From positions 7,318,501 through 7,382,500 of the forward strand of contig NC_041005.1 in NCBI RefSeq assembly GCF_004193775.1: a stretch of DNA of 64,000 bases. Reading direction: 5' to 3'. Origin of the DNA: Glycine soja. Lineage: Eukaryota; Streptophyta; Magnoliopsida; Fabales; Fabaceae. The notes beneath the pieces were generated by a model. It ran no database searches. It was not told the DNA's origin and worked only from the letters and a program-made list of their open reading frames with translations. This document shows positions 11,509 through 27,709 of this stretch, in pieces. Position numbers and translations under genes: made by a program. Position 1 is the first letter of the stretch, and the number at the start of each line of letters is the position of its first letter.

Positions 11509-13698
11509 GAATAGGTACAATGGTACTTAAGATTCAAATTTCAAGCCACAAGAAAAGATTGCAGGATATAGGATCACTTTCACAAAAGCATGATATCTAT
11601 TTTATACATATATATATGCTAAAGAACCGTACGTGGTCAACATCATAAGCGAGATACATATTATATTTCAACAAACTAGTATAGTATGTACGTGTAATAC
11701 ATAAATTTCAATTGCAAGCCAAGGGAATACAATTGTTTGGGCCAAACCTTTAATTCGAGTGATAGTAATTTAGTGACAATTCAAAAACAGTGGTAAATGC
11801 ACAAATGTAAAACAAAAAAAATCTTAAATGTTAATATACACAAAAATCAAGTGATAACAATTTGACAATTCACCCGCTTCAATAAAAATATTATGTCAAT
11901 ATACATTAAACAAACAAAATCACAGAAGTTTATGATCATAGATATCACACTCAATTTAGCAAATGAAATATTCAATTGGAAAGGGTTCATGAATTAAAAA
12001 TTTATAAAAATAACCCAAAATTGATCCTCTAGAGATCTCTATATATGTTCATTCTAATCCACAAGTGTGAGTAACTGTTCGTAGCTCTAGTACGGCTGTG
12101 AAATCTTATCGGCAAGCGTACTGAGTCAATCAAGTAATATAAAATGGTAAGAAACCGAGTATCGAACTCAGGGAATTTGTTTCATTTAGTGAAGTTATCA
12201 TTCAATTGGTAGACATTGTATAATAAAAGCATGGATTGAAATTAAACAAAAGATATATTAGCAAATCTAGAGATAACTACAGAATTAACTATCTAAAAAC
12301 GAAAGATAAACCAATGATAAAAACGTTGAGTCCCTCTACTAAGTTACTTGATGCAATTAAGGGTTTTTCTCTATCTAATGTTGTTTTTGTGTTCCATACT
12401 GAGGACAATTGTCCCAAGCATCGATGTCTCATGTGAATGGGCTAATTCTAATTCAACTTCGTTCTCGGATCTCTCGTCGAACTTAGCCTAACCGAACAAC
12501 ATTAAGGTCATAGCATAATAAAAACTAGAGTCCTTGCACTCCGTGTCCAGATAATACAGTTTTCTAGCCCTGCTCTATCCAGTTCTAAGGATTCAAAACA
12601 TTTTTCAATGCTAAAAATCTTAACTTTACACACAAATGGGTGATTAGACCAAAAGCATGCTAGAATTAAATTCAGATAGAAGTAGTGAACACATCAAAGC
12701 AACATTAAATAGATAGTAAAGAATATTTACATCAAGACTTGGTAGAATTTCCCAACAAAAGCTTTAGCCTTTCATGGTAAGGTACCACCTTTCAGCTACA
12801 ATAGGGGTTTTTTGAAGCAAAATACAGATTACACAGTGGTGGGGATGTTTCCTCCACCTCTAGGAACCTACAAATTACTCTAAAACCTAGAATCCTCTTG
12901 AAAGCTGGGGTTTTGGGTGCTCCTTTGCCCTATTGTGTTTCTCATGTAATAGTTCTATGTGTTTTCTACCAAAGCTCTCCCAACAAACCTCCTTTTTCGC
13001 CAACTTCAGCTTTTAAGGGCTTTCTGACCTCGAAGGCTCGCTTAGCGCCATTCTCGCACTAAGCACGAGTAAGTGACTTTTGGCTTAGCAAGCCAGGCGC
13101 GCTAAGCGCAGGAAGAGACAAATGACTTGCGTGGCAGATTCTCTTCCAGATTCCCTTGACTCGCTAAGCGAGCTAATGCCTCGCTTAGCGGATGATACTC
13201 GCTAAGCGCATTAGCCTCACTTAGCGAGACACCAGCTGCAGCAACCTTCTATTTCTTCATCTTTTTCACCTGAAACTGAAGTTGAAAACTCATTAATGCT
13301 CATTGAAGGGTGTATCTACTGCATAAAAACTAAACTAAGCTAAAAATATGTACAAACCTACAAAAAGAACCATAATTTGGGGGAAAAGATATAAATTTTA
13401 TAAAACTTTTTTATACAAATGTTAGTCATAAAAGACGACTAACAATAACTCATCATTTACCTCGAGGTAGTCGCTCAAGCGTTCTTCGTTAGTAATGATG
13501 GCGTTTCTGGTGTTCTCTAGAGTTTCTCCTCTGGTTGCTCTGTTAAGGCTCTTGTGCGTCAGAAGAAGAGAAAAAAGAACAGAATGTGTTTTTGTAAAAG
13601 TTGCTCTAGGTTAAAAGTTAATTTAAATAATGAGTGAATTGATGACCTAATCTTATTTTCTTTATTTATTTAAAGGAAGTTAAGAAATGATTGTTACA
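10013..13698 (+). mobile_element. LTR-type insertion inside the copia integrase (probable solo LTR, itself interrupted)
   Basis: This block separates copia integrase NRTI from its continuation MEMTRC. It begins TGTGACACCCTC and ends TTACA, with the 5-base duplication ACCAT at 10008-10012 and 13699-13703. TG..CA ends with a 5-base duplication are the mark of LTR integration. No second copy of the left end occurs at the right and no coding domain is visible, so a solo LTR, probably Ty3/Gypsy, is the simplest reading. A simple (CA)n tract lies near 10036-10056 and a 46-base (AT)n tract at 11459-11504. Short motifs such as actcgtcgc recur at about 11014-11100. A further repeat lies within it at about 12.1-13.4 kb. 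Confidence 0.8.
12076..13444 (+). repeat. Nested GCTAAGCG-rich repeat (probable solo LTR, ends approximate)
   Basis: This segment resembles the repeat at 36815-38083. Both begin with a cttatyggcaa-like stretch, then have aagtaata and aaaatgg, later share a cluster of GCTAAGCG and its complement CGCTTAGC (here at about 13040-13230), and end in A-rich sequence. The left end could be the TG at 12076 or at 12097. A possible duplication GTAAC/ATAAC flanks 12076-13444, with one mismatch. It would be the third layer of nesting. Confidence 0.55.
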
Positions 13699-15708
13699 AC
13701 CATAATGGAAATGACTAGATGTCTGCTTCATGTGAAGGAACTTCCCAAAGAACATTGGGCAGAGGTAGCAAATACTATTGTATTTTTGTTGAACAGACTT
13801 CCCACAAAAACAGTTGATGGGAAAACTCCTTTTGAGGCCTGGTATGGCTTTAAGCCACAATTAAAAAATCTGAAAGTTTTCAGTTGTTTGTGTTTTACTA
13901 ATGTACCATAGGTTAAGTGAGGCAAGTTGGGCAAAAGAGCGAAGTCTGACATATTTATCGGGTATAGCCTAACATCTAAAGCTTATAGAATTTTTCAACC
14001 TGACACAAGAAAAATTCTAATAAGTAGGAATGTAAGCTTCATGGAGAATGAGAAGTGGAGATGGAACGATGCAAAAAATCAGTAAATTGATTATTTGAAT
14101 CAAGAAGAGTTAGTTGATCATCCTCCTGTTCGCGACACTAGATTACTTGCCGACATATATCAGAGGTGCAGTGTTGTTGTGCTTGAACCAACAGGATATC
14201 AGGAAGCAGAAAAAGATCCTAAATGGAGGGTTACTATGCAGAAAGAGCTCGCTATGATAAAATGAAAAAATCAGACCTGAGAATTAGTTGAAAAACCTCA
14301 ACATCAGAAGGTGATTGGAGTAAAGTGGGTGTTCAGAAAAAAGGAGAATGTAGATGGCTCAATTAACAAATATAAAGCAAGGTTAGTGGTAAAAAGGTAT
14401 GCTCAAGTTTTTGGAGTAGATTATTTTGATACCTTTTCTCCAGTTGCAAGGCTAGATACAGTTAGAATGTTACTAGCTATTATAGCACAAAAGCAATGGA
14501 AGATTTGTCAGCTTGATGTCAAGTCAGCCTTCTTAAATGGCTTCCTAAAGGAATAAATTTATGTTGAGCAACCCGAAGGCTTTGCTCCAAAAGGAGATGA
14601 AGACAAGGTGTATTTATTAAAGAAGGCGTTGTACGGCTTGAAGTAGGCTCCAAGAGCCTGGTATAGCAGAATTGACGAATACCTGCTGAAACTAGGCTTT
14701 GTTAAAAGCTTTAGTGAGTCTACTTTATATGTTAAAGGTGACGGTGATAGGTTTTTTGTGGTATCCTTATATGTGGATGATCTCTTAGTCGCTGGCAGCA
14801 ACATTGAGCTTATTCAACAATTCAAAGAAGACATGATGCGAGTCTTTGAGATGACTGGTCTTGGAAAAATGTCTTATTTCCTTGGAATAGAAATCAAGCA
14901 GAGACAAAATGAAATATTCATTTGTCAACAAAAGTATGCAGATGAGATTCTAAAGAAGTTCTGCATGGATAACTGTAAGAGTATGAGCACTCCTATGTGT
15001 CACAAAGGGAAATTGTGCAAGGATAATGGAACAACTAAAGTGAATGAGTCCGAATATAGAAGCTTGGTTGGCTGCTTGATGTATCTAACAACAACAAGGC
15101 CAGATATTATGTATGTTGTAAGTGTTCTTTCAAGATTTATAAATTGTGCTAATGAGTCTCATCTTAGAGCTGCAAAAAGAGTTCTCAGATATGTCAAGGG
15201 AACTGTAAGCTTTGGTGTTAAGTTTTGTTTGGCACCAAGCTTTGAGTTGCAAGGTTATTCTGATAGTGGCTGGGTCGGGTCTTTAAATGACATGAAAAGC
15301 ACTTCCGGTTTTTGTTTCAACTTCATAGGAATATTTACTTGGAGTTCAAAGAAGCAAGAAATTGTGGCTCAATAAACATTCAAAGCAGAGTTCATCGCTG
15401 CAACAACATCTGTTAATCATGCTTTATGGCTGAGAAAAATTTAAAATGATATACACTTAGAGCAAAAAATGAATACCAAATTCATGGTTGATAATCAAGC
15501 GACTATAGTTATCTCAAACAATCCAGTTTTTCATGGCAAGACCAAAGATTTCAACATCAAATTACTCTTCGTCGGAGATGTTTAGAAAGATGGTGTAGTT
15601 AGACTGAAGTATTGCAACACTGAAGAACTGTCACACATATTCACAAAGTCTCTTGCAAAAAACAAGTTTGAAGATTTAAGAGAGACTTGGAATTCGCGCA
15701 AGAAAGAG
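13699..15708 (+). pseudogene. Copia integrase C-terminal part, reverse transcriptase and RNase H remnant
   Basis: The integrase resumes at MEMTRCLLHVKELPKEHWAE and runs through LPTKTVDGKTPFEAWYG. The reverse transcriptase follows with [30 protein letters not shown] and the catalytic box SLYVDDLLVAGS at about 14764-14799. RNase H shows YSDSGWVGSLNDMKSTSGF. In-frame stops at 14554-14556 (after FLKE), at 14644-14646 (after YGLK) and at 15373-15375 (after EIVAQ) break the polyprotein. The tail includes KTKDFNIK before the 3' LTR. The copy is non-functional but its domain order is intact. Confidence 0.92.
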
Positions 15709-16041
15709 TGTTTGAACGTGTGCATCAGTAGCTTTGATTTATTTTTTTGTCTCATGTTTAATTTATTTATCAAGTTTTAAGGAGCTTTAATTTATTTTTT
15801 TGTCTCATGTTTAATTTATTTATCAAGTTTTAAGGAGTTTGTTGTTAGGTTATTTGACTGTTATGCACCGGTTATTTAGTGGCTTAAGCTTAGTTGCTGA
15901 AGTTTAGCTAATTTAGTTGTTATTTTCTCTGTTTTTGAGTTTTAACTCAATCTATTTAAGCAATATCCTATGCAATCAATAAATATGCATTTTGTCATTT
16001 AAGAATATTCAGCTCTCATTTTCTTTAATATATCTCCAACA
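15709..16041 (+). repeat. 3' LTR of the copia element with an internal 53-base duplication
   Basis: This 333-base LTR begins TGTTTGAACGTG and ends CTCCAACA. It is 57 bases longer than the 5' LTR, largely because of two adjacent 53-base units at 15732-15784 and 15785-15837, each ending gttttaaggag. The 5' LTR has one unit. The following ACATT at 16042-16046 is the right target duplication. Confidence 0.93.
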
Positions 16042-16046
16042 ACATT

Positions 16047-17973
16047 AATAACTACTCAAACTCAAGTTTGGGACATCAGCGTCACTTGTTGACATGCTAT
16101 GGTCCTAATTTTCTTCTTTTTTTCCTCTATATTACATTTCAAATTTAAATTTCTCACTCTTTTTTTCTCTCTCTAAGTTGTATATATTGTTGTATAACTA
16201 TCATTTCTCTAAAAACAATGTAAGCCCACGGGAATTCACCGCAGCAATTTGTTTTGATCACAGCTCCTGATTTTCACAACGACAAGGAAAACCACATGCA
16301 AACCTATGTAGATTTTCTTTTTTATTAAAGAAGGTATTTCTCTGGTCATACATGTAAGACTAAGTGCATGCTTAGTTTCTTTTTGGTACATTCTTCTTTT
16401 TTTTTATACGTGTATAGTTGAAACTAAATCTTAAAAGATAACTGTTTATTTTTTTTATAAAATTATCTAAAGAGGCCAATAAAAATAAGTGATTATTTCT
16501 TTGAAATAACATGAATTTAACCTCCAAATACACATTTTCTAAAATTCTGTTTTTTCTTTTATTTTTGTCAAAACTCTGTTCATCATCAACACAAACAAAC
16601 TATAGTTAATAATTATGGAGAAATAAGTGATAAATGCTTTTTTGATCGAGATTAATTTTGGAAAAACAATGCTTATTTCTCAAAAGTTCTTTGATGATGT
16701 TTCTAAAAAATAAGCGATTATTTCTTAGAAACAAATTCAACTAAACACACTAATTTTTCAAGTTGAATGTATCTTGTGCTTTCTTTTTTGGGTAAATGTA
16801 ATTACCCAAATTTTTATAACTCCAGTTTCTTATTTCAATTTTTTTTTTTGCCATAACTCTATTTTATCACCAATACAAAAAAAAAAATAGTTAAGAAATG
16901 CATTCTCTTAAGTAGAGAAACATTTAAAAATAAAAAATTATTTTCGACATTATAAATAAAATTTTCTTAAAGATATAATCTATTTTTAATGAGACTATCG
17001 AGCAATTAAGTAAATTATATTTGAATAAAAAATTTAAGTAAAACATCACGAGTGTCTCCATATATTTTTAATCAAAATTGAAGTTGATTTCAATAAATAA
17101 TATAATTTTTAACAATGACATTTTTATTATATGAGCTAGAAAGATAAAACTCTATTATTAATACGTCAAAAATATATAACGTATAAGATTTGTCCCATCA
17201 TGAATCTATATTCTTTAAAAAAAAAAAACGTTTGTCTGTGCTAGAAAGTAGAAACTACAAAGTGTCAAGGTAGCGTGCTTCAGTCTAGTAACAAAAAGAT
17301 ATTCTCTCGTGTACTGTTGACTAACTTTCAACTTTCCTTCATCCTTTGTGGCTCATTCTACTTTGATGGAGATATCGATTGTATGGAAAGAAAGAGAGAA
17401 AAGAGAAGAAAATTTTAAAATTTGGTATGAATTTTATAATTTTATATTTTATTTTAAGTAAAAAAATTCTTTTCAATTCTATTTTCTTTTTCATTCTATC
17501 GAAGGATACATTAGACCTGGCAAGGAAACCAATGAAATCATTCAAACAAGATTATTTTTTTTAGAGAATCAATATTGATGGTAATGAATGGAACCAAAAT
17601 AAAAAAAAAAAAAAACAATGATGGCAAGTCCTTTCAATCGTGTAGTTTTAACTAACCAAAGACATCCCCTGGAAAAATCCAGCAAAGGCCATCATAATAT
17701 CCTCATCAGTCGTGTTTGAATGAAACTCTTATAAGTTTAATCAAGCAATAGATTTTTTGTCTTGCTTCCATCATTTTCAGCATCACCCCGTGTAATTAAA
17801 AGTTCATTGTTAGTGCGTATAATATTTTTCCCGTGATAATACTCAATATATAAACTCATTTCACATCTCAGAAACATGAAAGTGAAACATCTCATATAGA
17901 AAACACACACACACCCATGTTGGAATTTTGAGGGTCACGTTTTCCCGGCAAAATCCCTAACTGAAAGTACGAA
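16047..17973. other. Intergenic DNA and 5' flank of the LRR receptor kinase
   Basis: AT-rich DNA with no gene seen in either strand. Poly-T and poly-A runs occur at 16840-16890 and 17220-17228. The right end serves as the promoter and leader of the receptor kinase gene. The open frames at 17339-17564 show no motif. Confidence 0.5.
17847..17854 (+). promoter_or_regulatory. Candidate TATA box of the LRR receptor kinase
   Basis: TATATAAA lies 119 bases upstream of the ATG at 17974, which leaves room for a leader of about 90 bases. In AT-rich DNA such a match can arise by chance, so position is the main support. Confidence 0.45.
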
Positions 17974-20900
17974 ATGTCGAAAATACACCTCTTCATGCTG
18001 AAGTTTCCTTTTCATTTGCTTTTGTTGCTCAGCGTCATAGTACCCTTTCAAGTAATTTCACAATCAGAAAATACCGAACAAACAATCCTACTCACCCTCA
18101 AACATGAACTGGGGGATCCACCGTCGCTCCGGTCATGGATACCGTCACCGTCGGCGCCGTGCGACTGGGCGGAGATTCGCTGCGCCGGCGGCTCCGTCAC
18201 CAGGCTCCTCCTCTCCGGCAAAAACATCACCACCACCACCAAGAACCTCTCTTCCACAATCTGCAACCTCAAACACCTCTTCAAGCTCGACTTCTCCGGC
18301 AACTTCATCTCCGACGAGTTCCCAACAACGTTGTACAACTGCACCAACCTCCGGCACCTCGACCTGTCGGACAACAACCTCGCCGGACCAATCCCTGCCG
18401 ACGTCGACCGCCTCGAAACGCTCGCTTATCTCAACCTCGGCAGCAACTACTTCTCCGGCGAGATACCGCCGGCCATCGGAAACCTACCGGAGCTGCAAAC
18501 ACTTCTCCTTTACAAAAACAACTTCAACGGAACCATCCCCAGGGAAATTGGAAACTTGTCCAATCTCGAAATCTTGGGTTTGGCTTATAACCCTAAGCTC
18601 AAACGCGCGAAAATCCCGTTGGAGTTTTCCAGGTTAAGAAAATTAAGGATCATGTGGATGACGCAGTGTAACTTGATGGGAGAGATTCCAGATTATTTCG
18701 GGAATATTCTCACGAATCTGGAACGGTTGGATTTGTCGCGGAACAACCTAACAGGGAGCATTCCTCGGAGTTTATTTTCGCTGAGGAAGTTGAAGTTCTT
18801 GTACCTCTACTATAACAGGTTGTCGGGTGTAATACCTAGTCCTACGATGCAGGGTTTGAATTTAACCGAACTTGATTTCGGTAACAACATTTTGACGGGT
18901 TCCATACCCCGAGAGATTGGAAACTTGAAGAGTTTGGTTACCTTGCACTTGTATTCGAATCATTTGTATGGTGAGATTCCCACAAGTTTAAGCCTACTTC
19001 CTAGTCTCGAGTATTTCAGGGTTTTCAACAATAGCTTGAGTGGAACACTCCCTCCAGAGCTAGGCTTGCATTCGAGGCTTGTTGTGATTGAGGTTTCAGA
19101 GAATCATCTCAGTGGTGAGTTGCCGCAGCATTTGTGTGTAGGTGGTGCTCTCATTGGTGTGGTGGCTTTTTCCAACAATTTTAGCGGCCTTTTGCCTCAA
19201 TGGATTGGGAATTGTCCTTCCCTCGCCACGGTTCAGGTTTTTAATAATAATTTTTCCGGGGAGGTTCCTTTGGGTTTGTGGACTTCGAGGAACCTTTCTT
19301 CATTGGTTTTGAGCAACAACTCATTTTCCGGTCCTCTTCCTAGTAAAGTGTTTTTGAATACAACGAGGATTGAGATCGCCAACAACAAGTTCTCCGGTCC
19401 GGTATCTGTTGGGATTACTTCGGCGACAAATTTGGTGTATTTTGATGCGAGAAACAACATGCTTTCAGGTGAAATTCCGAGGGAATTGACGTGTCTTTCT
19501 CGGCTTAGTACTCTCATGCTTGATGGTAACCAACTTTCTGGTGCACTTCCATCTGAGATTATTTCATGGAAATCACTGAGTACCATCACACTCTCAGGAA
19601 ACAAACTTTCTGGCAAGATCCCTATTGCTATGACTGCTCTTCCTAGCTTGGCTTACTTGGACTTGTCTCAAAATGACATATCAGGTGAAATCCCACCTCA
19701 GTTTGATAGGATGAGGTTTGTTTTTCTCAACTTGTCCTCGAACCAGCTATCTGGGAAAATCCCTGATGAGTTTAATAATCTCGCATTTGAAAACAGCTTC
19801 TTGAACAATCCTCATCTGTGTGCTTACAATCCAAACGTCAACCTTCCTAACTGCTTGACCAAAACCATGCCACACTTTAGCAATTCATCTTCAAAATCAC
19901 TTGCCCTGATTCTGGCCGCCATTGTCGTTGTGTTGCTGGCCATAGCCTCCTTGGTCTTCTATACATTAAAAACACAATGGGGCAAAAGACACTGTGGGCA
20001 TAATAAGGTTGCAACGTGGAAGGTCACATCATTTCAGAGGCTTAATCTCACGGAAATAAACTTCCTCTCAAGTTTGACAGACAATAACCTCATAGGAAGT
20101 GGAGGGTTTGGGAAAGTTTACCGGATTGCTACAAATCGTCTGGGTGAGTATGTTGCGGTGAAGAAGATATGGAATCGCAAGGATGTGGATGACAAGTTGG
20201 AGAAAGAGTTTTTGGCTGAGGTTGAGATCCTGGGTAATATTCGGCACTCAAATATAGTGAAGCTTTTGTGTTGTTATGCTAGTGAGGACTCCAAACTTCT
20301 TGTTTATGAATACATGGAAAATCAGAGCCTGGACAAATGGCTCCATGGAAAGAAGAAAACATCACCTTCCGGGTTAAGTTGGCCAACGAGGTTGAATATT
20401 GCCATTGGGGTTGCACAAGGTCTGTATTACATGCACCATGAATGCTCACCCCCAGTCATCCACCGAGATGTTAAGTCTAGCAATATATTGTTGGACTCAG
20501 AGTTCAAAGCTAAAATAGCAGATTTTGGTCTTGCCAAGATGTTGGCAAACCTCGGTGAACCACACACCATGTCTGCTCTAGCAGGCTCTTTTGGCTACAT
20601 TCCACCAGGTAAGCGATGCCAAATGGCCACTTACAATACTTTTTATATTGATAATGAACTAAGCTGGTTTTTATATGCTTCACTTGCATTGCAGAATATG
20701 CCTACTCGACAAAGATTAACGAGAAGGTCGATGTATATAGCTTTGGGGTTGTGCTCTTAGAGCTTGTGACAGGAAGAAAGCCTAATAAAGGAGGTGAGCA
20801 TGCATGCAGCCTAGTTGAATGGGCGTGGGATCATTTTAGTGAAGGGAAGAGCCTTACCGATGCATTCGATGAGGATATCAAAGATGAATGTTATGCGGTA

Positions 20901-21095
20901 CAAATGACGAGTGTCTTCAAATTAGCTCTCCTTTGCACTAGTTCTTTACCCTCAACTAGGCCTTCCGCGAAGGATATTTTGCTAGTTCTTCGCCAATGTT
21001 GTCATTCAGGTTCTACATGTAGAAGAGCGGGAAACGAGTTTGATATCGCTCCTCTTCTTGGTGATACAAGGTACATCTATAGTTACAAGGAGTAA
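17974..21095 (+). CDS. LRR receptor-like protein kinase (HSL1/CLAVATA1-like, subfamily XI type)
   Basis: A single-pass plasma-membrane receptor kinase of 1011 residues that should bind an extracellular ligand and signal by Ser/Thr phosphorylation. Two exons are joined: 17974-20608 and 20695-21095, across an 86-base GT-AG intron inside the kinase activation segment. Residues 1-30 form a signal peptide. An LRR N-cap with CDWAEIRC follows, then about twenty leucine-rich repeats (LxxLDLSxNxLxGxIP type) to about residue 600. The membrane segment is at about 643-665 (LALILAAIVVVLLAIASLVF). The kinase has the loop GSGGFGKVYR near 708, Lys in VAVKKIW near 730, HRDVKSSNILL with catalytic Asp near 832, and DFGLAK near 850. 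It is an RD kinase. After splicing the APE motif reads PPEYAYST, Pro in place of Ala. The ligand is unknown. Peptide receptors are common in this subfamily. Confidence 0.95.
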
Positions 21096-21153
21096 CGCTG
21101 CAAGCAATAACTCATCTTGGTGATACAAGGTACATTTCTAGTTGCAAGGAGTG
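21053..21153 (+). repeat. Short direct duplication spanning the receptor kinase stop codon
   Basis: The segment cttggtgatacaaggtacat with about 20 further bases (to acaaggagt) occurs at 21056-21093 and again at 21116-21152 with a few changes. The first copy encodes LGDTRYIYSYKE and the stop. The second lies in the 3' untranslated region, so the gene's last codons appear to have been duplicated in tandem. Confidence 0.75.
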
Positions 21154-22878
21154 TAATGTATGTAAAAATGAAGAAAGAAGCTTGTACTGGGTGTAAATCA
21201 TGCGTGATGAATAATTCAATGAGTACTACAAAAATTTGAATTACAAATGAAAGTATGCTGTAGAAATTTGTTGTGTTCCATCATTCAACCCTTTCATTGG
21301 AGAAGGCATGCAAGTTTTGGATATGATTAACTCAATTTAATAACTTATATTGGGGATTTGTTTAATCAATACGATTGTCCAAGTGATCAGCATAATCCAG
21401 AACAATTCCCTGCTTCATTATGTTTATTACCCATACTCTGAACCAAACTAAACACCAAACAAATTAATTACGCAAACATAAAAGAAAACCGTGTGAGAAC
21501 ACTAATGAAAGAAACCATTTTCACAAGGCAACTGTTCACTAAATTGAAAGACCAACGAATCCCCCCATTGACAGAATAACCCTCCACACCGTAACTTCCA
21601 AAGCAAGGATAGATAAGATTCTGCCGCCAAAATAATTTTTGTTTTACCGTTTTCTCTTCCAAATAACCTAGCCGAAATAGCTATTTGTTACATTTACATA
21701 ACTTATCGATCACATCCACATCACAAGCAAACAACAAAGGTCCCACTCTTTTGAAATCCAGATAAGTAAATATCTTAAGGTTTATGAGACAATTCATAGC
21801 TCTGAAAATGACATGAGCCCATGTTTCACACACAACAGGATGTGACCACATTTTTAAGCGTCTCCATCATGCGGTTTATCTATGTACACATACGACCATC
21901 CATCGCAATGCCATACCCCAAACTCAAATCTTTCACAGCCATCATTTGTATCAGCTCCTCACTGTTCAATTATAACCTTAGTCCCCTTCACATCAGAGGA
22001 TCTCAGCACAGCAACAACCACAGCATAGCACAGGGTAGCAGCATGAGCAGCAATTTCAGCCATTCACCTCCCAAATATCAGGTGATTCACTCCAAACTCA
22101 TCATCCTACAAAACCAAAACCAAAGAGCACGGTATGAAAACATGATTCACGCCAAGAGTTGAAAAGCATGCTTTTCACAAAATCCACAAAGATTCTGACC
22201 TAGCCCCTTCTTCAATTTATACAGCACTACCGAGTCTGACATCTGGCTATATACACAATATAGAAAATAGAAAGAATAATAACAATTAGGGAAAAAAGTA
22301 TCAAACAAAAAACTTATAAAATGAAAAAAAGGAAGGTCTGGTCTTTGAGCCCCTCTATACACAAAACAAGTTAGGTTCTTAAGCACAGTTACTGGAAACA
22401 TAGCACGTATAGTGGTGCAAGACCTGCGACCACATATTCACCGGTCAGAAAACTCACTAAGAAATTCACTTACCACGGAAATTGATAGTTAAATTATCTT
22501 GAAAGAAACAGGAATATACAAGATAAAAACAGTTGTTTATAGTAAGAAGACCCAACAAGATGGGAAGAGAAAAGGGACAGAATGCAATCTGAAATGTCTA
22601 TAATATGCTAGCAAAGCTATATAACAAAAGTAAGAAGAAGAAAAAATCAAATCAAAGAAGTCCAAAGGAACAAGATTAGACTCTATTTATACTGAAAACC
22701 CAGGAAATATGGTAACTTCCATAAAGGCATAATGCAAAGAAGGATGAGGTGAAAAGTATTATTATAAGATCAGATAGTCTTTATTACCGATAAAACAAAG
22801 AGATTAGAAAATTCAAAACCTTATATTCTTGAGCCCCAATATTTTGAAATACTCTATTTCCAAGAAAACACCCACTCT
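21154..22878. other. 3' flanks of two convergent genes
   Basis: This region lies between the receptor kinase (plus) and the poly(A) polymerase (minus), which converge. It should hold both 3' untranslated regions. The open frames at 21468-21662, 21821-22162 and 22147-22401 have no recognisable motif. I see no other gene. Confidence 0.5.
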
Positions 22879-27628
<4,750 letters not shown>

Positions 27629-27660
27629 TTGGAAGAACGAAACGCAAACGCACTACGAAG

Positions 27661-27674
27661 CTTCTTCTTCTTCT

Positions 27675-27709
<35 letters not shown>
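27661..27709 (-). repeat. GAA trinucleotide tract in the poly(A) polymerase leader
   Basis: On the plus strand this is an almost pure CTT run of about 16 units with one CTC interruption. On the transcribed minus strand it reads GAA/GAG repeats, about 33 bases upstream of the ATG, so it probably lies in the 5' untranslated region. Confidence 0.85.

Larger units (their letters stand above)
7801..16041 (+). mobile_element. Ty1/copia LTR retrotransposon, defective, with a nested insertion
   Basis: This is a full-length but dead copia element on the plus strand. Two LTRs begin TGTTTGAACG and end near CTCCAAYA. They are flanked by the 5-base target duplication ACATT at 7796-7800 and 16042-16046. 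The order gag, protease, integrase, reverse transcriptase, RNase H is the copia order. Every coding domain carries stops or frameshifts. A 3686-base LTR-type insertion at 10013-13698 splits the integrase domain. Without that insertion and its duplicated target the element is about 4.55 kb, normal for copia. The LTRs differ by many substitutions and one internal duplication, so the insertion is not recent. Confidence 0.95.

Noticed and set aside
7801..16041. An active copia element
   Set aside because: Stops in gag, integrase, reverse transcriptase and RNase H, frameshifts, a damaged HHCC motif and a 3.7 kb insertion make it non-autonomous and dead.
18048..18637. Several overlapping open frames on both strands within the first exon of the receptor kinase
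   Set aside because: They are shadows of the GC-rich LRR coding sequence and show low-complexity His/Ser/Arg composition without family motifs.
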